NCBI GenBank assembly: GCA_015039315.1
Contig: WIDE01000033.1
Span: forward strand, 48,722 to 112,721
Direction: 5' to 3'
Length of the DNA: 64,000 nt
Source of the DNA: Clavulina sp. PMI_390
Lineage: Eukaryota; Basidiomycota; Agaricomycetes; Cantharellales; Hydnaceae
This document shows, one piece after another, positions 1 through 10,682 of the stretch. The notes beneath the pieces were generated by a model. That model worked only from the letters and a program-made list of their open reading frames with translations, was not told the origin of the DNA and made no database searches. The translations under genes and the position numbers were made by a program. Positions within the stretch are counted from its first letter, which is position 1, and each line of letters begins with the position of its first letter.

Positions 1-98
1 GCTTTACATCATGATGATTATGAAGATGGGAAAACTTACTAACTATCGCTCCACCAACGTTCATCGTCATCTATCTTTCTTCTTTTGATCTGATACAG

Positions 99-179
99 GC
101 TTCTGGAGTGCGGTCCGAGCCAGGCGGCGCGGTGGTGATTGACGTGATCAGGGAACAAGAGATTGCCTATGAAGATGGG
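99..179 (+). CDS. Possible internal exon of an unidentified gene entering from the left
   Basis: An 81-nt open stretch sits between a good acceptor (pyrimidine tract then ATACAG, ending at 98) and a strong donor (GTACGT at 180). It is in frame throughout and encodes 27 residues, including VVIDVIREQEIAYEDG. No family is recognised. Downstream exons could not be placed confidently; an open frame near 330-460 may be the 3' part but the phase does not join cleanly. It may equally be chance. Confidence 0.3.
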
Positions 180-1705
180 GTACGTCGATCTCAACTCTCC
201 TTTCATTATTTTTTGGGCGTTCGGTCGATTCCATTGGGGTGGTGGCTGACATGGCTGTATGTGATACTCTTCCTCTCTTTAGTACACTCATGCGTACATC
301 CCTCCACACAACCCGTCATATGGTTCCAGAGCTGGTAACCAGAGAACACAAACGGTTGCATTCCCGACAGACGGGGACTATTGATGACGCCTATTTCACC
401 ACTGTTCTCGCCTCAGTTCCGTTTCCGACCTATTTTCCAGCCTCTCCATTCGCTTCATGATACTTCCTTAGCTCTTCACCTGCATTCCCGCTAATACCAC
501 ACCACTCCCGAATTTCAGCACGATTGATATTGCTCGCCGGCATTATCACCCACTCATACCGCCTCTGTATTATTCAGATCCTCTCGCTTTCTCTCTACGC
601 TCTCTCGTACCCACTCCCTCCGTACTCCGTCGCCAGTCGACAAGAAAATTGGCACACTCACACCCTCCCGGTGCCTCTTCCTAACGCAAATTCTTGTGAC
701 CCACGCTACACATTTTATTCGTTCGTATTTTTGTTGGCGGCGGGACTAATCCGAAGCCACCGCTTGGATGCCCGCTCCCTCTTGTTGTACCTCTACATGG
801 ACACACGCATGTAGATGTTGTATGTACTTGTACAGTTTGTCTGAGTCCCATTGTCTATACACGCTCCAGAATCCTCGATTTTTTGGCCAACCACCTGTAG
901 AGAGAGTCTTGACCTCAATAAAAGGGTGCGAACGGTAGAAGATAGTGATGTGCAAATGGAAAAAGATTATCGCGAAGTCTGCCTAACCTATGGGCATTTG
1001 CCGTCGCTGCCGCAATAGCTCCTGCAGCTGTCATCATGCTTGTCAAAACATAACTCGCTTCCGTCTCATGACTTCAAGGGTCATTGCACCACGAGTTTTT
1101 CCCATTATGGATCGCCGTCGCAGCCCACTCGCAGGTAGTTGTCAGGGAAAAGCAGGGAGGCTGCCGTCATCATCCCAGAGTTGCCTGAACCTCCTGTCCG
1201 TCCTTCGTGCCCACTGCTGCGCGCTAACGCGTTCCAAGATCCTGGTTGAATAGTCCAACACACGTCTTGCCAGCCAATGAGGGCTCTCGTAAGGCTAATT
1301 TGTGTTGCACTCAATGTCAGCAGTTCTGTTCGGGTTGCAGCAAGTGTATTCAACTACCTTCGTACTGAATTGCCTTCGAACACTCCCATGCTCCATGGAT
1401 GTCCAAGCTGATGGGCGGTGATGACCTCGGGCTGCAGTATAACATCAGAGACGGACTTCAGGCGCCTTGTGTCGTCATCGCGCCCCACTTCGCTCGGACA
1501 TTCGACCCCTTCGAGGATCGCTGAGAGCCATGTGCGCGTCTAGAAGGGCGCTGTGTGCTCCAGGATCAGCAAATTGACATGTGAACCCTTTCGGCAAGAT
1601 CATATACATCTCAATTAGTGTGAGAGACGGTAATTGCAACCCGTCACTCATAAGTATCGTCTAGCTACCACGCCCCTCGAGTTGTTCCCTACTCGCACCC
1701 TCAAC
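180..1705. other. Left-edge stretch without a supportable gene
   Basis: About 1.5 kb with only short overlapping open frames on both strands, none with recognisable motifs or a convincing chain of splice sites. It contains the promoter of the peroxidase gene starting at 1706; a pyrimidine-rich stretch lies just upstream of that ATG. Confidence 0.5.
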
Positions 1706-2908
1706 ATGGTTCTCATCATCGACAGAACCCTCCAACTCCTCACAGTTGCCATTCTCTTCATCATCAAAGCCCCTGGAAAGATCATCTCCAGCTTGTTTGC
1801 AGCCATCAAGACCATCCTCAGCCTCACCTTCATAACTGCCCTCGATCTCATTCTGTTCATCATCAACTGCGTGACACCTCAGAAACCCAAGGGATCTGTT
1901 GTTGCAATTGGAAACCCCGGCTATGGAGGTATCTGGCCGGAGTTCGTGCCCCCAAATCCAAATTTTGACTCGCGATCGCCCTGCCCATACCTCAGTGTGT
2001 ACTGTCCCTGTGTTATTAGAGGCCGTTGGCCCCAAAAAAGAAACTGACTATCTCTTGTCATATGTAACATTCTATTTGATGATCAGACGCATTGGCAAAT
2101 CACGGTATTTTGCCTCACGATGGCAAGAACATCTCGATGAATATTTTGCGGCCCGCCCTCCAGAAAGCAGTGAACAGCTCCTACACTCTGACACTGAGTA
2201 CGGCCAACGCCGTGACTCAGCTGTGGGGGAAGGATACGATTGATCTTGGGTTAGTAACGCCGTTTTAACACCTAATCGACCTTGCTCCCTAACCGCCGGC
2301 ATATACTCATTAGAGATCTTGGTCACCATAACATAATAGAACACGATGGTAGCGTCCTTCGTGAGCAAACTCATGCCATAGCTATGTGTTTTCTCTATCT
2401 TACACCTTGTCTTAGGGGCGGACGCCTACTTCCAACCTGACCAAGGCACTCCCAGCAAGGACATCATCTCTGACCTCCTCAGTTGCGCGAGCATTCCGCC
2501 ATCCGCCGAGCACCCCGAAGGCGCGCTCTCGGCCGCTGACATTGCCAAGTACACTAAAGCACGCCTCGCGCACTCTAAAGCAAACAACCCCACCTTCACG
2601 AGCCTCAGCGCGTTCCACACACTATTCATGACGAACAATAATAGCCTGCTACTTGATGCTGTCAATGGTGATGTTCAACAACTCAGGACCATCTTATTGG
2701 AGGAGCGCTTCCCAGACGGGTGGGAATCATCGTGAGTCATTCATTGCCATCTCTCTCCACCCCACCACCCCCAGCAGTCGATCCATTGGCCCACCTATTT
2801 CTGACGACATCACCCTTAATTTTTCTTCACAGCCTGCGTGGCCGGATGGGCTATACCAGCTTTGAGATGAACTTGCGCTCGGCAGAGATGTACTTGAGGA
2901 TGCTGTAA
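1706..2908 (+). CDS. Heme-thiolate peroxidase/peroxygenase, paralog 1 (membrane-anchored)
   Basis: Member of the chloroperoxidase / unspecific peroxygenase superfamily (Peroxidase_2), which uses a Cys-ligated heme and H2O2 to oxidise or oxygenate organic substrates. Model: exons 1706-1994, 2087-2249, 2314-2360, 2416-2731 and 2833-2908, giving 296 aa; the sum is divisible by three and all introns have GT..AG ends. Motifs in order: SPCPYLN (proximal Cys loop, about residue 92), IPEHD-type metal/heme-propionate motif read as IIEHDGS (about 160), and LLEERFPDGWESS (about 262) carrying the likely catalytic Glu. The EHD form is that of the short peroxygenase group. The N-terminus, about 60 residues, is two hydrophobic segments ending in INCVTPQKPKG rather than a classical cleaved signal peptide, so membrane association is likely. 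Convergent with the lyase-like gene at 3134-4402, 225 bp apart. Activity and substrate are not predictable. Confidence 0.85.
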
Positions 2909-3133
2909 ATCTGTGCACTCATTTCTAGTTGATTGGTGTGAATGCTAGCACTGATTGTGAGAGCGAGTATGCCAAGTAGTGTCCTCACTTCTGAAAGTAA
3001 TTTAATAATCGAGCTTGGAGATAAGAAGAGATCGATTTACACGAAGCACCGACAAAACGAATACATGCAAGCAATTTCAAAAACAAGGACGAAAGGTATC
3101 GAATGCCGTAAAGCAAGAGCTGACGAACAACGT

Positions 3134-4402
3134 TCAAGAGAGCTGTGTTTCAACAAAGTCTCCGTACCAGGCCCTGGAGACATAGAATTGGTCAATAAAA
3201 GACATTAGGGTACAGATTAGGCTATAGTCTCACTTGATTGAAGGTTCTCCACTGTATGTAGCGCGATACATCCCGAACTTGAGGCTGTATGACGGATGCT
3301 TTCAATGCATACTAAGACTTGCGAGCACAAGTAGCGACTTACTAGGTTCCGTCAGAGCCAATACCTCCGCTCTTGGAGAAGCTGAGGACCGCAGCACCAG
3401 TCTGAGAGTCGGTGATTGCGAACTGAATGCTTCCAGAAGGACCGTAGGTGATCTGCAGGGAGTTGTGGCAGGAAAGTAAGTGCCCAAGTCACTCATATCC
3501 ATGGTTCATGGCATCGTACAGTCATCGTGTGGAGCAAAGGACGGTTCGAGAAATTAGCAAGCGTGGCCGATGTGAGATATGTGCCTGCCGCTACGTCCTT
3601 GACGTAAACCATATCCTCGATAATATCCATGAAATAGACAGGGCCGGAATCACCGGTGCTGAAACTATAGGAGGCGGGTGTAAGCAAATAGGCCATGGTA
3701 TGTACGAATAAAAGACACACATCTGCATGAGATGGAAGAACGATGCTGAAAGGAAGACACAAGATGAGCTACATGTCGAGGCAACTGATGGTGATTCACT
3801 CGCTGCTTCCAGCTATGGATAGGGACGAGTTAGAAAAAACGAGATAAAGATCGAGGTAGAAGGGTACATACTATCATAACTAGGAATATAGCTTCTCCAG
3901 AGATATTTCCATTTCGCACCATCTAGGAATGATACGACGATATGTCAGCACCAGGGTCGGAGTTCTAGATATGATAGATCGCGCACCTGGCTGGTGAGCC
4001 GTAAGAAATTCAATCCTCTGGCGTGGTGTGGCGGAATCGGGGTCAAGCTGCTGGGTGGGGTCTGCCACGAGGCTCATCTCGTAGCAATCAGTGATATATT
4101 GCTTGCCCGAGGTACAGCCGCCTGATTCCAAGAATCTGATAGGAGCGAATGAGGAGTGAGTTGGATTGTGGAGCAAGGATACACTTGAGGAGAGCGATGT
4201 ACCCGCTGGCCTGCCAGCTCAGCCCGTTAGCTAGCGCAGCCGAACTATACTGCATGCTGGTTCCGTCCGCAAGCACGACATCGGTCCGTTTTACATTCTC
4301 AGCAGCGGCGGCTGAGCCTGCTCCAAGGACTGCGGCCTCACAGGTAGGGTACCAGTTCAGAGAAATATACGCGACGAAGAGTGAGAGGATCGCAGAACGC
4401 AT
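3134..4402 (-). CDS. Secreted jelly-roll polysaccharide lyase-like protein, paralog A
   Basis: Nine-exon model: 4402-4203, 4135-3987, 3922-3872, 3812-3804, 3745-3721, 3664-3520, 3452-3343, 3284-3234 and 3173-3134; total 780 nt, 259 aa. Visible elements: signal peptide (about 1-22), a Lys-Arg site at about 38-39 just before a segment shared by all four paralogs (DVVLADGTSMQYS), a cysteine pair in FLESGGCTSG...DCYEM, RQRIEFL, WKYLWRSYIPSYD, SFFHLMQIF (about 138-146), ITYGPSGSI, LKFGMYR (about 231) and a C-terminal AWYGDF. The R-x-E, W-x-Y, H-x-x-Q and K-x-G-x-YR order is that of jelly-roll polysaccharide lyases such as PL20 glucuronan lyase and relatives; family assignment is inference from motif order. 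The microexon 3804-3812 and a GC donor after it are unusual. Closest to paralog C. Confidence 0.65.
3804..3812 (-). other. 9-nt microexon of paralog A followed by a GC-AG intron
   Basis: Reads CTGGAAGCA on the coding strand, preceded by CATAG and followed by GCGAGT. The three paralogs have GTGAGT, GTAAGT or GTGAGC at the same place, so this is a T-to-C change at the second donor base, a permitted GC-AG form. Including it restores the frame from YD to the SFFH strand (Thr-Gly-Ser-Thr). Confidence 0.75.
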
Positions 4403-5092
4403 GGTGGGCTAAAACGGCTCGGGGACTGATGAGGGAAGCAGCGAAAGGTTCAAAGAGGTGACCTAAGGAGTGTTTAGAGGAGCAAGATTGGGGGTCATTT
4501 ATAGTACAGCGCGCGTCAAGAAGTGGGGGCATCATCTCCGACACACCGTAACCAGATTCAAGGCTTCGGTTGCCGGGCCCAGGGGGCGGTATTAACAATA
4601 GATCAAAGTTACTATTGGAGGTGTTGGTCTACGAGTTACATGGCCATCGGTACAACCTTTACCCATTGATGACTGGGAGATGGACGATCGGGCCCGACTC
4701 TTCTGCCCGTTAACAAGCAGTTCAGCTGAGACGTAAGTGGAAGATCTCCTTGTTGGCGACCTCAAGCCTCATACCACAGTCAAAAAGGAAGAACAGAGGG
4801 ATGGGAGTCGAACGGGTAGAAGTTATGTATATAGCTGGGTTGATAGACTCCCAGGCAACAACCACATGGCTGTCGACATGGCAGACTGAGAAAACGCCAA
4901 GGATGTGGCTCAACACGTCACGCGAACCTAAATTTGGAGCCGCCCCACTGGAATCCGTAGTCTGATGATTTAGGAGGAAAGAGATGGAGCATGTATTCAT
5001 TTAAAGAGGAGTGTGGGTGTGTAACATTTGAAAGCAAGCATTTGTAGGAATTGAGACGAAATGATAGCGCCAACCGCCACCGAAGGATTAGT
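4403..5092 (-). promoter_or_regulatory. Promoter region of lyase-like gene A
   Basis: Holds a TATA box (CTATAAAT, plus-strand 4497-4504, about 95 nt before the ATG), a conserved element around 4529-4542 (ATCATCTCCGACACA on the plus strand) and the palindrome CGGGCCCG at 4689-4696. The block is clearly homologous to the region 8291-8790 upstream of gene C, including a shared tract ending GGCGGTATTAACAATAGATCAA near 4585-4606. No gene is seen between here and the stop codon of gene B at 5093. Confidence 0.6.
4689..4696. promoter_or_regulatory. CGG-N2-CCG palindrome upstream of gene A
   Basis: CGGGCCCG, about 287 nt upstream of the gene A start. Inverted CGG triplets are the classical recognition form of Zn2Cys6 regulators. 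The same element in form CGGCCCCG lies at nearly the same distance upstream of genes B and D. Binding is inference. Confidence 0.35.
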
Positions 5093-6355
5093 TCAAGCAA
5101 GTTGCGTTTGCACAAAGTCTCCATACCAGGCCCTAGAGAGATGAGCGATCGATGAGCCGAGGAACTCCGGGAAGCAAATACGAAGAGTGCCTTACTTGGT
5201 CGAAGGCTCTCCGTCATAGGTAGCGCGATACATCCCAAATTTGAGGCTGCGCAGTGGGGGTTATGAGAGAGCTATTCGAGCTGTCGCGCAAATAAAGAGA
5301 TGGATACACACTAGGTACCATCAGAGCCAATACCTCCGCTCTTGGAGAAGCTGAGGACCGCGGCGCCGGTCTGAGAGTCGGTTATAGCGAACTGAACGCT
5401 TCCAGAGGGCCCATAGGTGATCTATGGAACAGTCAAGAAGAGTAATTGTCAAAGATATGAATATTGAAAACTGAGGTCATCGTACAGTCATGGTGTGCAA
5501 TAACGGGCGGTTTGAGAAATCAGCAAGGGTGGCTGACGCAAGATACGTGCCTGCGGCTACGTCCTTGACATATACCATATCCTTGATAATATCCATGAAG
5601 TAAACGGGTCCAGAGTCGGCAGTGCTGAAGCTATAGAAACCGTGTGTAAGAAAGTAAGTAAATGGGGGGCAGAGAACGAGATATACATCTGCATTAGATG
5701 GAAGAAAGAGGCTTCAAGAGATTGGGTGAATTACACGCGGATGTCGTTCAATTGGCTGTACTCACTGCTTCCAGCTAAGAATGAAATGGATTCAGAAGAC
5801 TTTCCAAAGATGAAAAGAAATTGGTACACACTATCATAGCTAGGAATATAGCTCCTCCATGCATACTTCCATTTTGACCCATCTAAGCTCTTGTTATCAG
5901 AAAGAAGCATACTCAAATAACTACGTGATACGGGGTACTGACCTGGCTGGTGGGCCGTAAGGAACTCGGTCCTCTGGCGGGGTGTCGCGGCATTGGGGTC
6001 AAGATTCTGAGTAGGGTCCGCGACATGACGCATCTCATAGCAGTCGGTGATATATTGCTTGTCAGAGCTGCACCCACCCTTTTCCAAGAATCTGGCAGAA
6101 AAGATCAAGGAAATCAGAAGAAGATCGAATGCAGCTTCAAGTAGGGTGAACGATATACCCGCTTGCTTGCCAACTGAGTCCGTTAGCCAAGGGGGCTGTG
6201 CTATACTGCATGCTAGTACCGTCAGCAAGCACGACGTCGGCTCTCTTTGAATTCTCAGCAGCGGCCGGTCCCTCTTTGATGATTGCAGCCTCACATGGAG
6301 AGAAGGCACTCAGAGAGAAGAACGCGACGACGAGAGGAAGAATTGTGGAACGCAT
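5093..6355 (-). CDS. Secreted jelly-roll polysaccharide lyase-like protein, paralog B
   Basis: Same nine-exon plan as gene A. Visible: signal peptide from MRSTILPLVVAFFSLS, Lys-Arg site in ENSKRADVV, FLEKGGCSS and TDCYEM cysteine pair, PRQRTEFLTAHQP, WKYAWRSYIPSYD, microexon at 5766-5774 (flanked by TTAG and GTGAGT), SFFHLMQI, FSTADSGPV, ITYGPSGSV, a GSDGTYLKFGMYR-type strand and the C-terminus AWYGDFVQTQLA. The predicted mature protein starts after Lys-Arg and is about 220 residues. It resembles gene D more than its neighbours A or C (KEGPAAAE in the propeptide, Lys in FLEKGG, FVQTQ at the end). Expected role: extracellular cleavage of an acidic polysaccharide by beta-elimination; this rests on fold motifs, not on a database match. 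Confidence 0.65.
5766..5774 (-). other. 9-nt microexon of paralog B
   Basis: CTGGAAGCA on the coding strand between acceptor TTCTTAG and donor GTGAGT. Identical in sequence to the microexons of A and D. Confidence 0.75.
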
Positions 6356-6890
6356 GATGAAAGCTTGACGACTCGAAGTTTGACGAGGAAAGCAAGCAAG
6401 AGATCGCTAAAGAAAGCTGAGGGGTTTGGAATCGTGGTCGTTTTATAGCTCAGTGAGCGTTAAAGGGTGGGCTCATCATTTCCGACACACAGCGCCGGAC
6501 GATCAGTTTTCGTTGTTAGATAGAGGGCGCTATGGAAATTTAGTTCAAAACATTCTTATCGCCGGTATCGCCTAGCGTTGTATGGCCGTAGGCTCAACTT
6601 TTACTACCTGTAGAGGAGATGGACGATCGGCCCCGACTCCTTTGCCCGTGAGCCCATAGATTGTCCTGGTTTGGCGGCGAGATCTGTTTGTGGGCAGTTC
6701 TTGGCGTTGCAATATAATCGAGAGAGAAGATTAAATGGAATAGGAGGGACTTGAGCCATAACTACGCATATACTTGAACGCGTGGATCCCAAAGTAGTGA
6801 CCACATGGCGCTTGCGACGCGACGAATCTTGATGCCAAGCCTATGTGATGTAACGGAATGTCACAAACCCCTAATGAAAACGTAATTTCT
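6356..6890 (-). promoter_or_regulatory. Promoter region of lyase-like gene B (homologous to that of gene D)
   Basis: TATA-like CTATAAAA at plus-strand 6441-6448 (about 90 nt before the ATG), the shared ATCATTTCCGACACACAG element at about 6475-6492, and CGGCCCCG at 6628-6635. Similarity to 10683-11220 upstream of gene D continues to a shared tract TAACGGAATGTCACAAAC near 6850, so roughly 500 bp of promoter was duplicated with the gene. Confidence 0.6.
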
Positions 6891-7035
6891 TCCATAATCC
6901 GATCACCGAGATTGGAAGAGAAAGAGGATATATTAGTTTGTAATAGTCGCAAAGATGAACGCAAGCAACAGCAACAATGGGTACCAAAGGAACAGAATAG
7001 TGGGAGGCAAGAACCACACCCAGCCAACAGAAGTC

Positions 7036-8290
7036 TCAAGAGAGCTGTGTTTCAACGAAGTCTCCGTACCAGGCCCTATGATGGGAAATAATCAATCAGT
7101 AAGGAAATTCATAATCTCAATCGGAGCGCAGTCCCACTTGATTGAAGGCTCTCCTTTGTATGTAGCGCGATACATCCCGAACTTGAGGCTTGACAATAGA
7201 TGTGGTTAAAGCTTACTACTGAGATCCACAACCAACATTAGACACGTACTAGGTTCCGTCAGAGCCAATCCCTCCGCTCTTCGAGAAGCTGAGGACCGCA
7301 TCCCCAGTCTGAGAGTCAGCGATAGCGAACTTTATGCTTCCGGATGGGCCATAGGTGATCTACGAGGAGAGAGTTAGCGACAACCATGAGGATTGAAGTT
7401 TTAGAACACTGTACGGTCATCGTGTGCAGCAAGGGACGGTTTGAGAAATCAGCCAGCGTAGCTGATGCTAGATGTGTGCCAGCCGCTACGTCCTTAACAT
7501 AGACCATGTCCTCGATGATATCCATGAAATAAATAGGGCCACCGGTGGTGACGCTATTAGAATCCAGCGTTAGCAGCCGCGTTATCATGTGCGGCAATAA
7601 CAGACCTACATCTGCATGATATGGAAGAACGACGCTAAAAGCAAGAGACAAGATGAGTTGCATACAGCGGCCATTGGTGGTGATTCACTTACTGCTTCCG
7701 GCTATGGACGGCGTTTTAGAAAAAAAATATACGGTGAGCGAGGAAAGGGTACATACTATCATAGGCAGGGATATAGCTTTTCCAAACATATTTCCACTTT
7801 GCCCTGTCTGGGAAATAACCAGGGAGGAGTACATCAAAATCACGAGTCAGGATAAATTTGATCGAAATTATAGACCTGGCTGGTGGGCTGTAAGAAATTC
7901 GATCCTCTGGCGGGGCGTCCCAGCACCAGGGTCGAGCTGCTGAGTGGGGTCCGCCACAAGGCTCATCTCGTAGCAGTCGCTGATGTACTGCTTGCCGGAG
8001 GAACATCCACCTGATTCCAAGAATCTGATTGGAGCAAATAGAAGCGAATTAGATTATGGGGCGAAGATATATCAGGGAAGAGCTATGTACCCGCTTGCCT
8101 GCCAGCTGAGCCCATTAGCCAACGGAGACTTGCTATATTGCATACTAGTTCCATTTGCCAGCACGACATCGGCTCTCTTTGGATTCAAGGCAGCAAAAAC
8201 AGGGCTTGCTTTGGGGGGTGCGGCCTCGCATGCGAGATGCGCATTCAGGGAGAGATACGCGACTAAGAGAGGGAGAATCACAAAACGCAT
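7036..8290 (-). CDS. Secreted jelly-roll polysaccharide lyase-like protein, paralog C
   Basis: Nine-exon gene like A and B. Signal peptide MRFVILPLLVAYLSLNA..CEA, then a propeptide-like stretch ending LNPKR before ADVVLANGTSMQYS. Further blocks: FLESGGCSSGKQYISDCYEM, PGAGTPRQRIEFL, WKYVWKSYIPAYD, microexon at 7693-7701 (CCGGAAGCA, donor GTAAGT), SFFHIMQI, FMDIIEDMVYVKD, FSNRPLLHTMT, ITYGPSGSIKFAIADS, SFSKSGGIGSDGT, LKFGMYR and AWYGDFVETQLS. The propeptide differs most from the other copies (PPKASPVFAA), as expected for a region removed by processing. Best match within the window is gene A. Confidence 0.65.
7693..7701 (-). other. 9-nt microexon of paralog C
   Basis: CCGGAAGCA on the coding strand, flanked by ATAG and GTAAGT. 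It differs from the other three copies by one base that falls at the third position of the split Thr codon (ACT to ACC) created with the previous exon, so the peptide is unchanged. Confidence 0.75.
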
Positions 8291-9409
8291 AGCAGGCTGT
8301 AGCCACTCAACGATTGATGAGTAAAGTGAGAGAAGAATTACCGAGGTGAGCTGATGAGAGTTTAGAGAAGCAAAAATCTTGGCTCTTATAGCGTAGTAGC
8401 ATAGCGCGCGTCAAGAGGCGGAAGCATCGTCCCCGACTCAGTGTGACCAGATCGAAGGCCTCGGTGGCCGCTGAGCAGAGGGCGGTATTAACAATAGATC
8501 AACGTTCGTGTCGGAGGCGCTGTCTGCGAGTTGCATGATCATCAGCGCAAATCTGACCCATTTATTACTAGGAGAAAGATGACCGAGGCCAACTCTTCTG
8601 CCCGTGAACCAACAGCTTGGCTTGGACGCAACAGGAAGATCTCCTCGTGGGTAGTTCTTGGCATAGTGACCGACTCGGAGAGGAAGAACAGACAATGGGA
8701 TCAAATTAGCTAAAAGCCATGGATGCAGTTGGACTAGTAGACTTGTGGGCAACAACCATGACTGTTGACATGGCAGGTGCAGAAAAACACAAGGTGCGTG
8801 ACTCAATACTCTGTCGCATACTGTCACGCAACCTTAACTCTAACGTCCCACTTTCAATCAGGATGACCATTTTCTTACTCTTTAGCTATGTTATGAAGGA
8901 CTTGGTGACCTCACGTCTAGCTCTTGTGTGCGCCTCATAATCGATGCATCCCGTTCAATATTCTGTATTCCATTCATCGCCGAAACATCTTCACCAAAGT
9001 TGCGAGGTTGGGAAGGTTGTGGAGGTTGCAACCTCGGAACCCTCAAACTTCGCACCCAGGTTCCGTTAGAAGAATTCATCCCAACTGCCTAGCCTCGCAA
9101 TCCAAAAACTGAGCGAACTACTTTTGCTGATGGCGCTCGGCCTTAAGACAGTCTGCCCCCCATATACACCTTATTTCATCACTCATAAGTATCGTAACGA
9201 GGCTTCTCGATGCCCTGCATGATTATATGTGTATCTCCAACTATAAAGTTTTAACCCACCCATCATGCATCTCTTCCCAACTTGCATCGTGCCAAAGAAC
9301 ATAGATTCATCAAGAGCAATATCAATCAAGAAATTACAACGCAGGCAGCTAGAGGAGCCAAGGCGAAAGAGCATGTAAGATCTGGCGCGCGTCGCCACTA
9401 AGGGATCGT
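8291..9409. other. Promoter of gene C plus spacer to gene D
   Basis: The first 500 bp is homologous to the promoter of gene A (TATA-like CTATAAG at 8385-8391; GTGACCAGAT and GGCGGTATTAACAATAGATCAA tracts near 8446-8503). The CGG palindrome present at about -285 in A, B and D is degraded here (ACCGAGGCCAA near 8580). From about 8800 to 9400 there is no gene or repeat that I can support. Confidence 0.5.
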
Positions 9410-10682
9410 TCAGGAGAGCTGCGTCTGCACAAAGTCTCCGTACCAGGCCCTTAAGAGAGAAACAAGCGTTGAGGGACGAGCCCTAATGAAGGTAGAGCTG
9501 AAGTGTGTCTTACTTGATCGCCGGCTCTCCATCATAGGTAGTGCGATAGATCCCAAATTTAAGACTGTGTAGCAGATCGTAAATGACTGAGGTGTACTGT
9601 CCGAGATTGTTGAACGTACTAGGTACCATCGGAGCCAATACCCCCGCTCTTGGAGAAGCTAAGAACAGCGGCCCCAGTCTGAGAATCAGTGATAGCAAAT
9701 TTAATGCTTCCGGAAGGGCCGTAGGTGATCTAGAGGATCGGTGGGAAGGAGGTTCAGTCTCAACTCCATCAACATTGGGAGTAGATTGCATCATACATTC
9801 ATCGTGTGCAGCAGCGGGCGGTTCGAGAAGTCAGCAAGCGTAGCTGATGCAATATACGTGCCCGCGGCTGTGTCTTTGACGTATACCATGTCTTTGATGA
9901 TGTCAAGGACAAAAACAGGGTTATCGATAGCGGTGCTAAAGCTACAAGGGGCGAGCTTGAGATGGAATATTTGATGAACGAATGCATGGCACATACATTT
10001 GCATAAGATGGAAGAATGATGCTGAAAATAGAGGCGCAAGGTGAGTAGCTAGGGGAATGGTAATGGATCACGTTTCGCTCACTGCTTCCAGCTGAAGGAC
10101 ACGCATTGTGAGAAAAGGATACCAAGAGATTAGTAGAATTATAAATACTATCGTAGCTTGGGATATAGCTCCTCCAAACATACTTCCATTTAGCCCCATC
10201 TAAGAGACGGCGAGGGAGATAGATTAGTGTAAGGCACAAAGTATATATCCCATGACGGAAAACGAACTAGGCTGATGAGCCGTAAGGAACTCGATTCTCT
10301 GGCGAGGGGATGCGGCGCCGGGGGCAAGATTCTGAGTTGGGTCTGCCACCAGACGCATCTCATAACACTCCGTGATATACTGCTTCCCTGAGCTACATCC
10401 GCCCTTTTGCAAGAACCTATTGGAATGAAGTCGGGAATGAGAATATAGTTCGAAGGTTCATCGAAAAAGAGAGAGAGGAATTTACCCGCTTGCTTGCCAG
10501 CTAAGACCGTTAGCCAGAGGTTCCGAGCTGTACTGCATGCTGGTACCATCAGCAAGCACGACGTCAGCTCTCTTTGTGATCTCAGCAGCAGATGGGCCTT
10601 CTTTGATGATTGCCGCTTCGCATGAGGAGAAAGCATTTAGGGAAAAGATCGCGAGCAATAGAGGAAGGATCGCGGAACGCAT
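9410..10682 (-). CDS. Secreted jelly-roll polysaccharide lyase-like protein, paralog D
   Basis: Nine-exon plan as for A-C. Signal peptide MRSAILPLLLAIFSLNA, Lys-Arg in AEITKRADVV, FLQKGGCSSGKQYITECYEM, SPRQRIEFLTAHQP, WKYVWRSYIPSYD, microexon 10083-10091, SFFHLMQM/I, FVLDIIKDMVYVKDTAAGTY, FSNRPLLHTMN, ITYGPSGSIKFAI, LSFSKSGGIGSDGT, LKFGIYR, AWYGDFVQTQLS. Closest to gene B. It is transcribed divergently from the peroxidase gene starting at 11658; the two share a 975-bp intergenic region, which would allow common control. Function as for the other copies: probable extracellular polysaccharide lyase, assigned from motif order. Confidence 0.65.
10083..10091 (-). other. 9-nt microexon of paralog D
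   Basis: CTGGAAGCA on the coding strand between CCTTCAG and GTGAGC. Confidence 0.75.
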
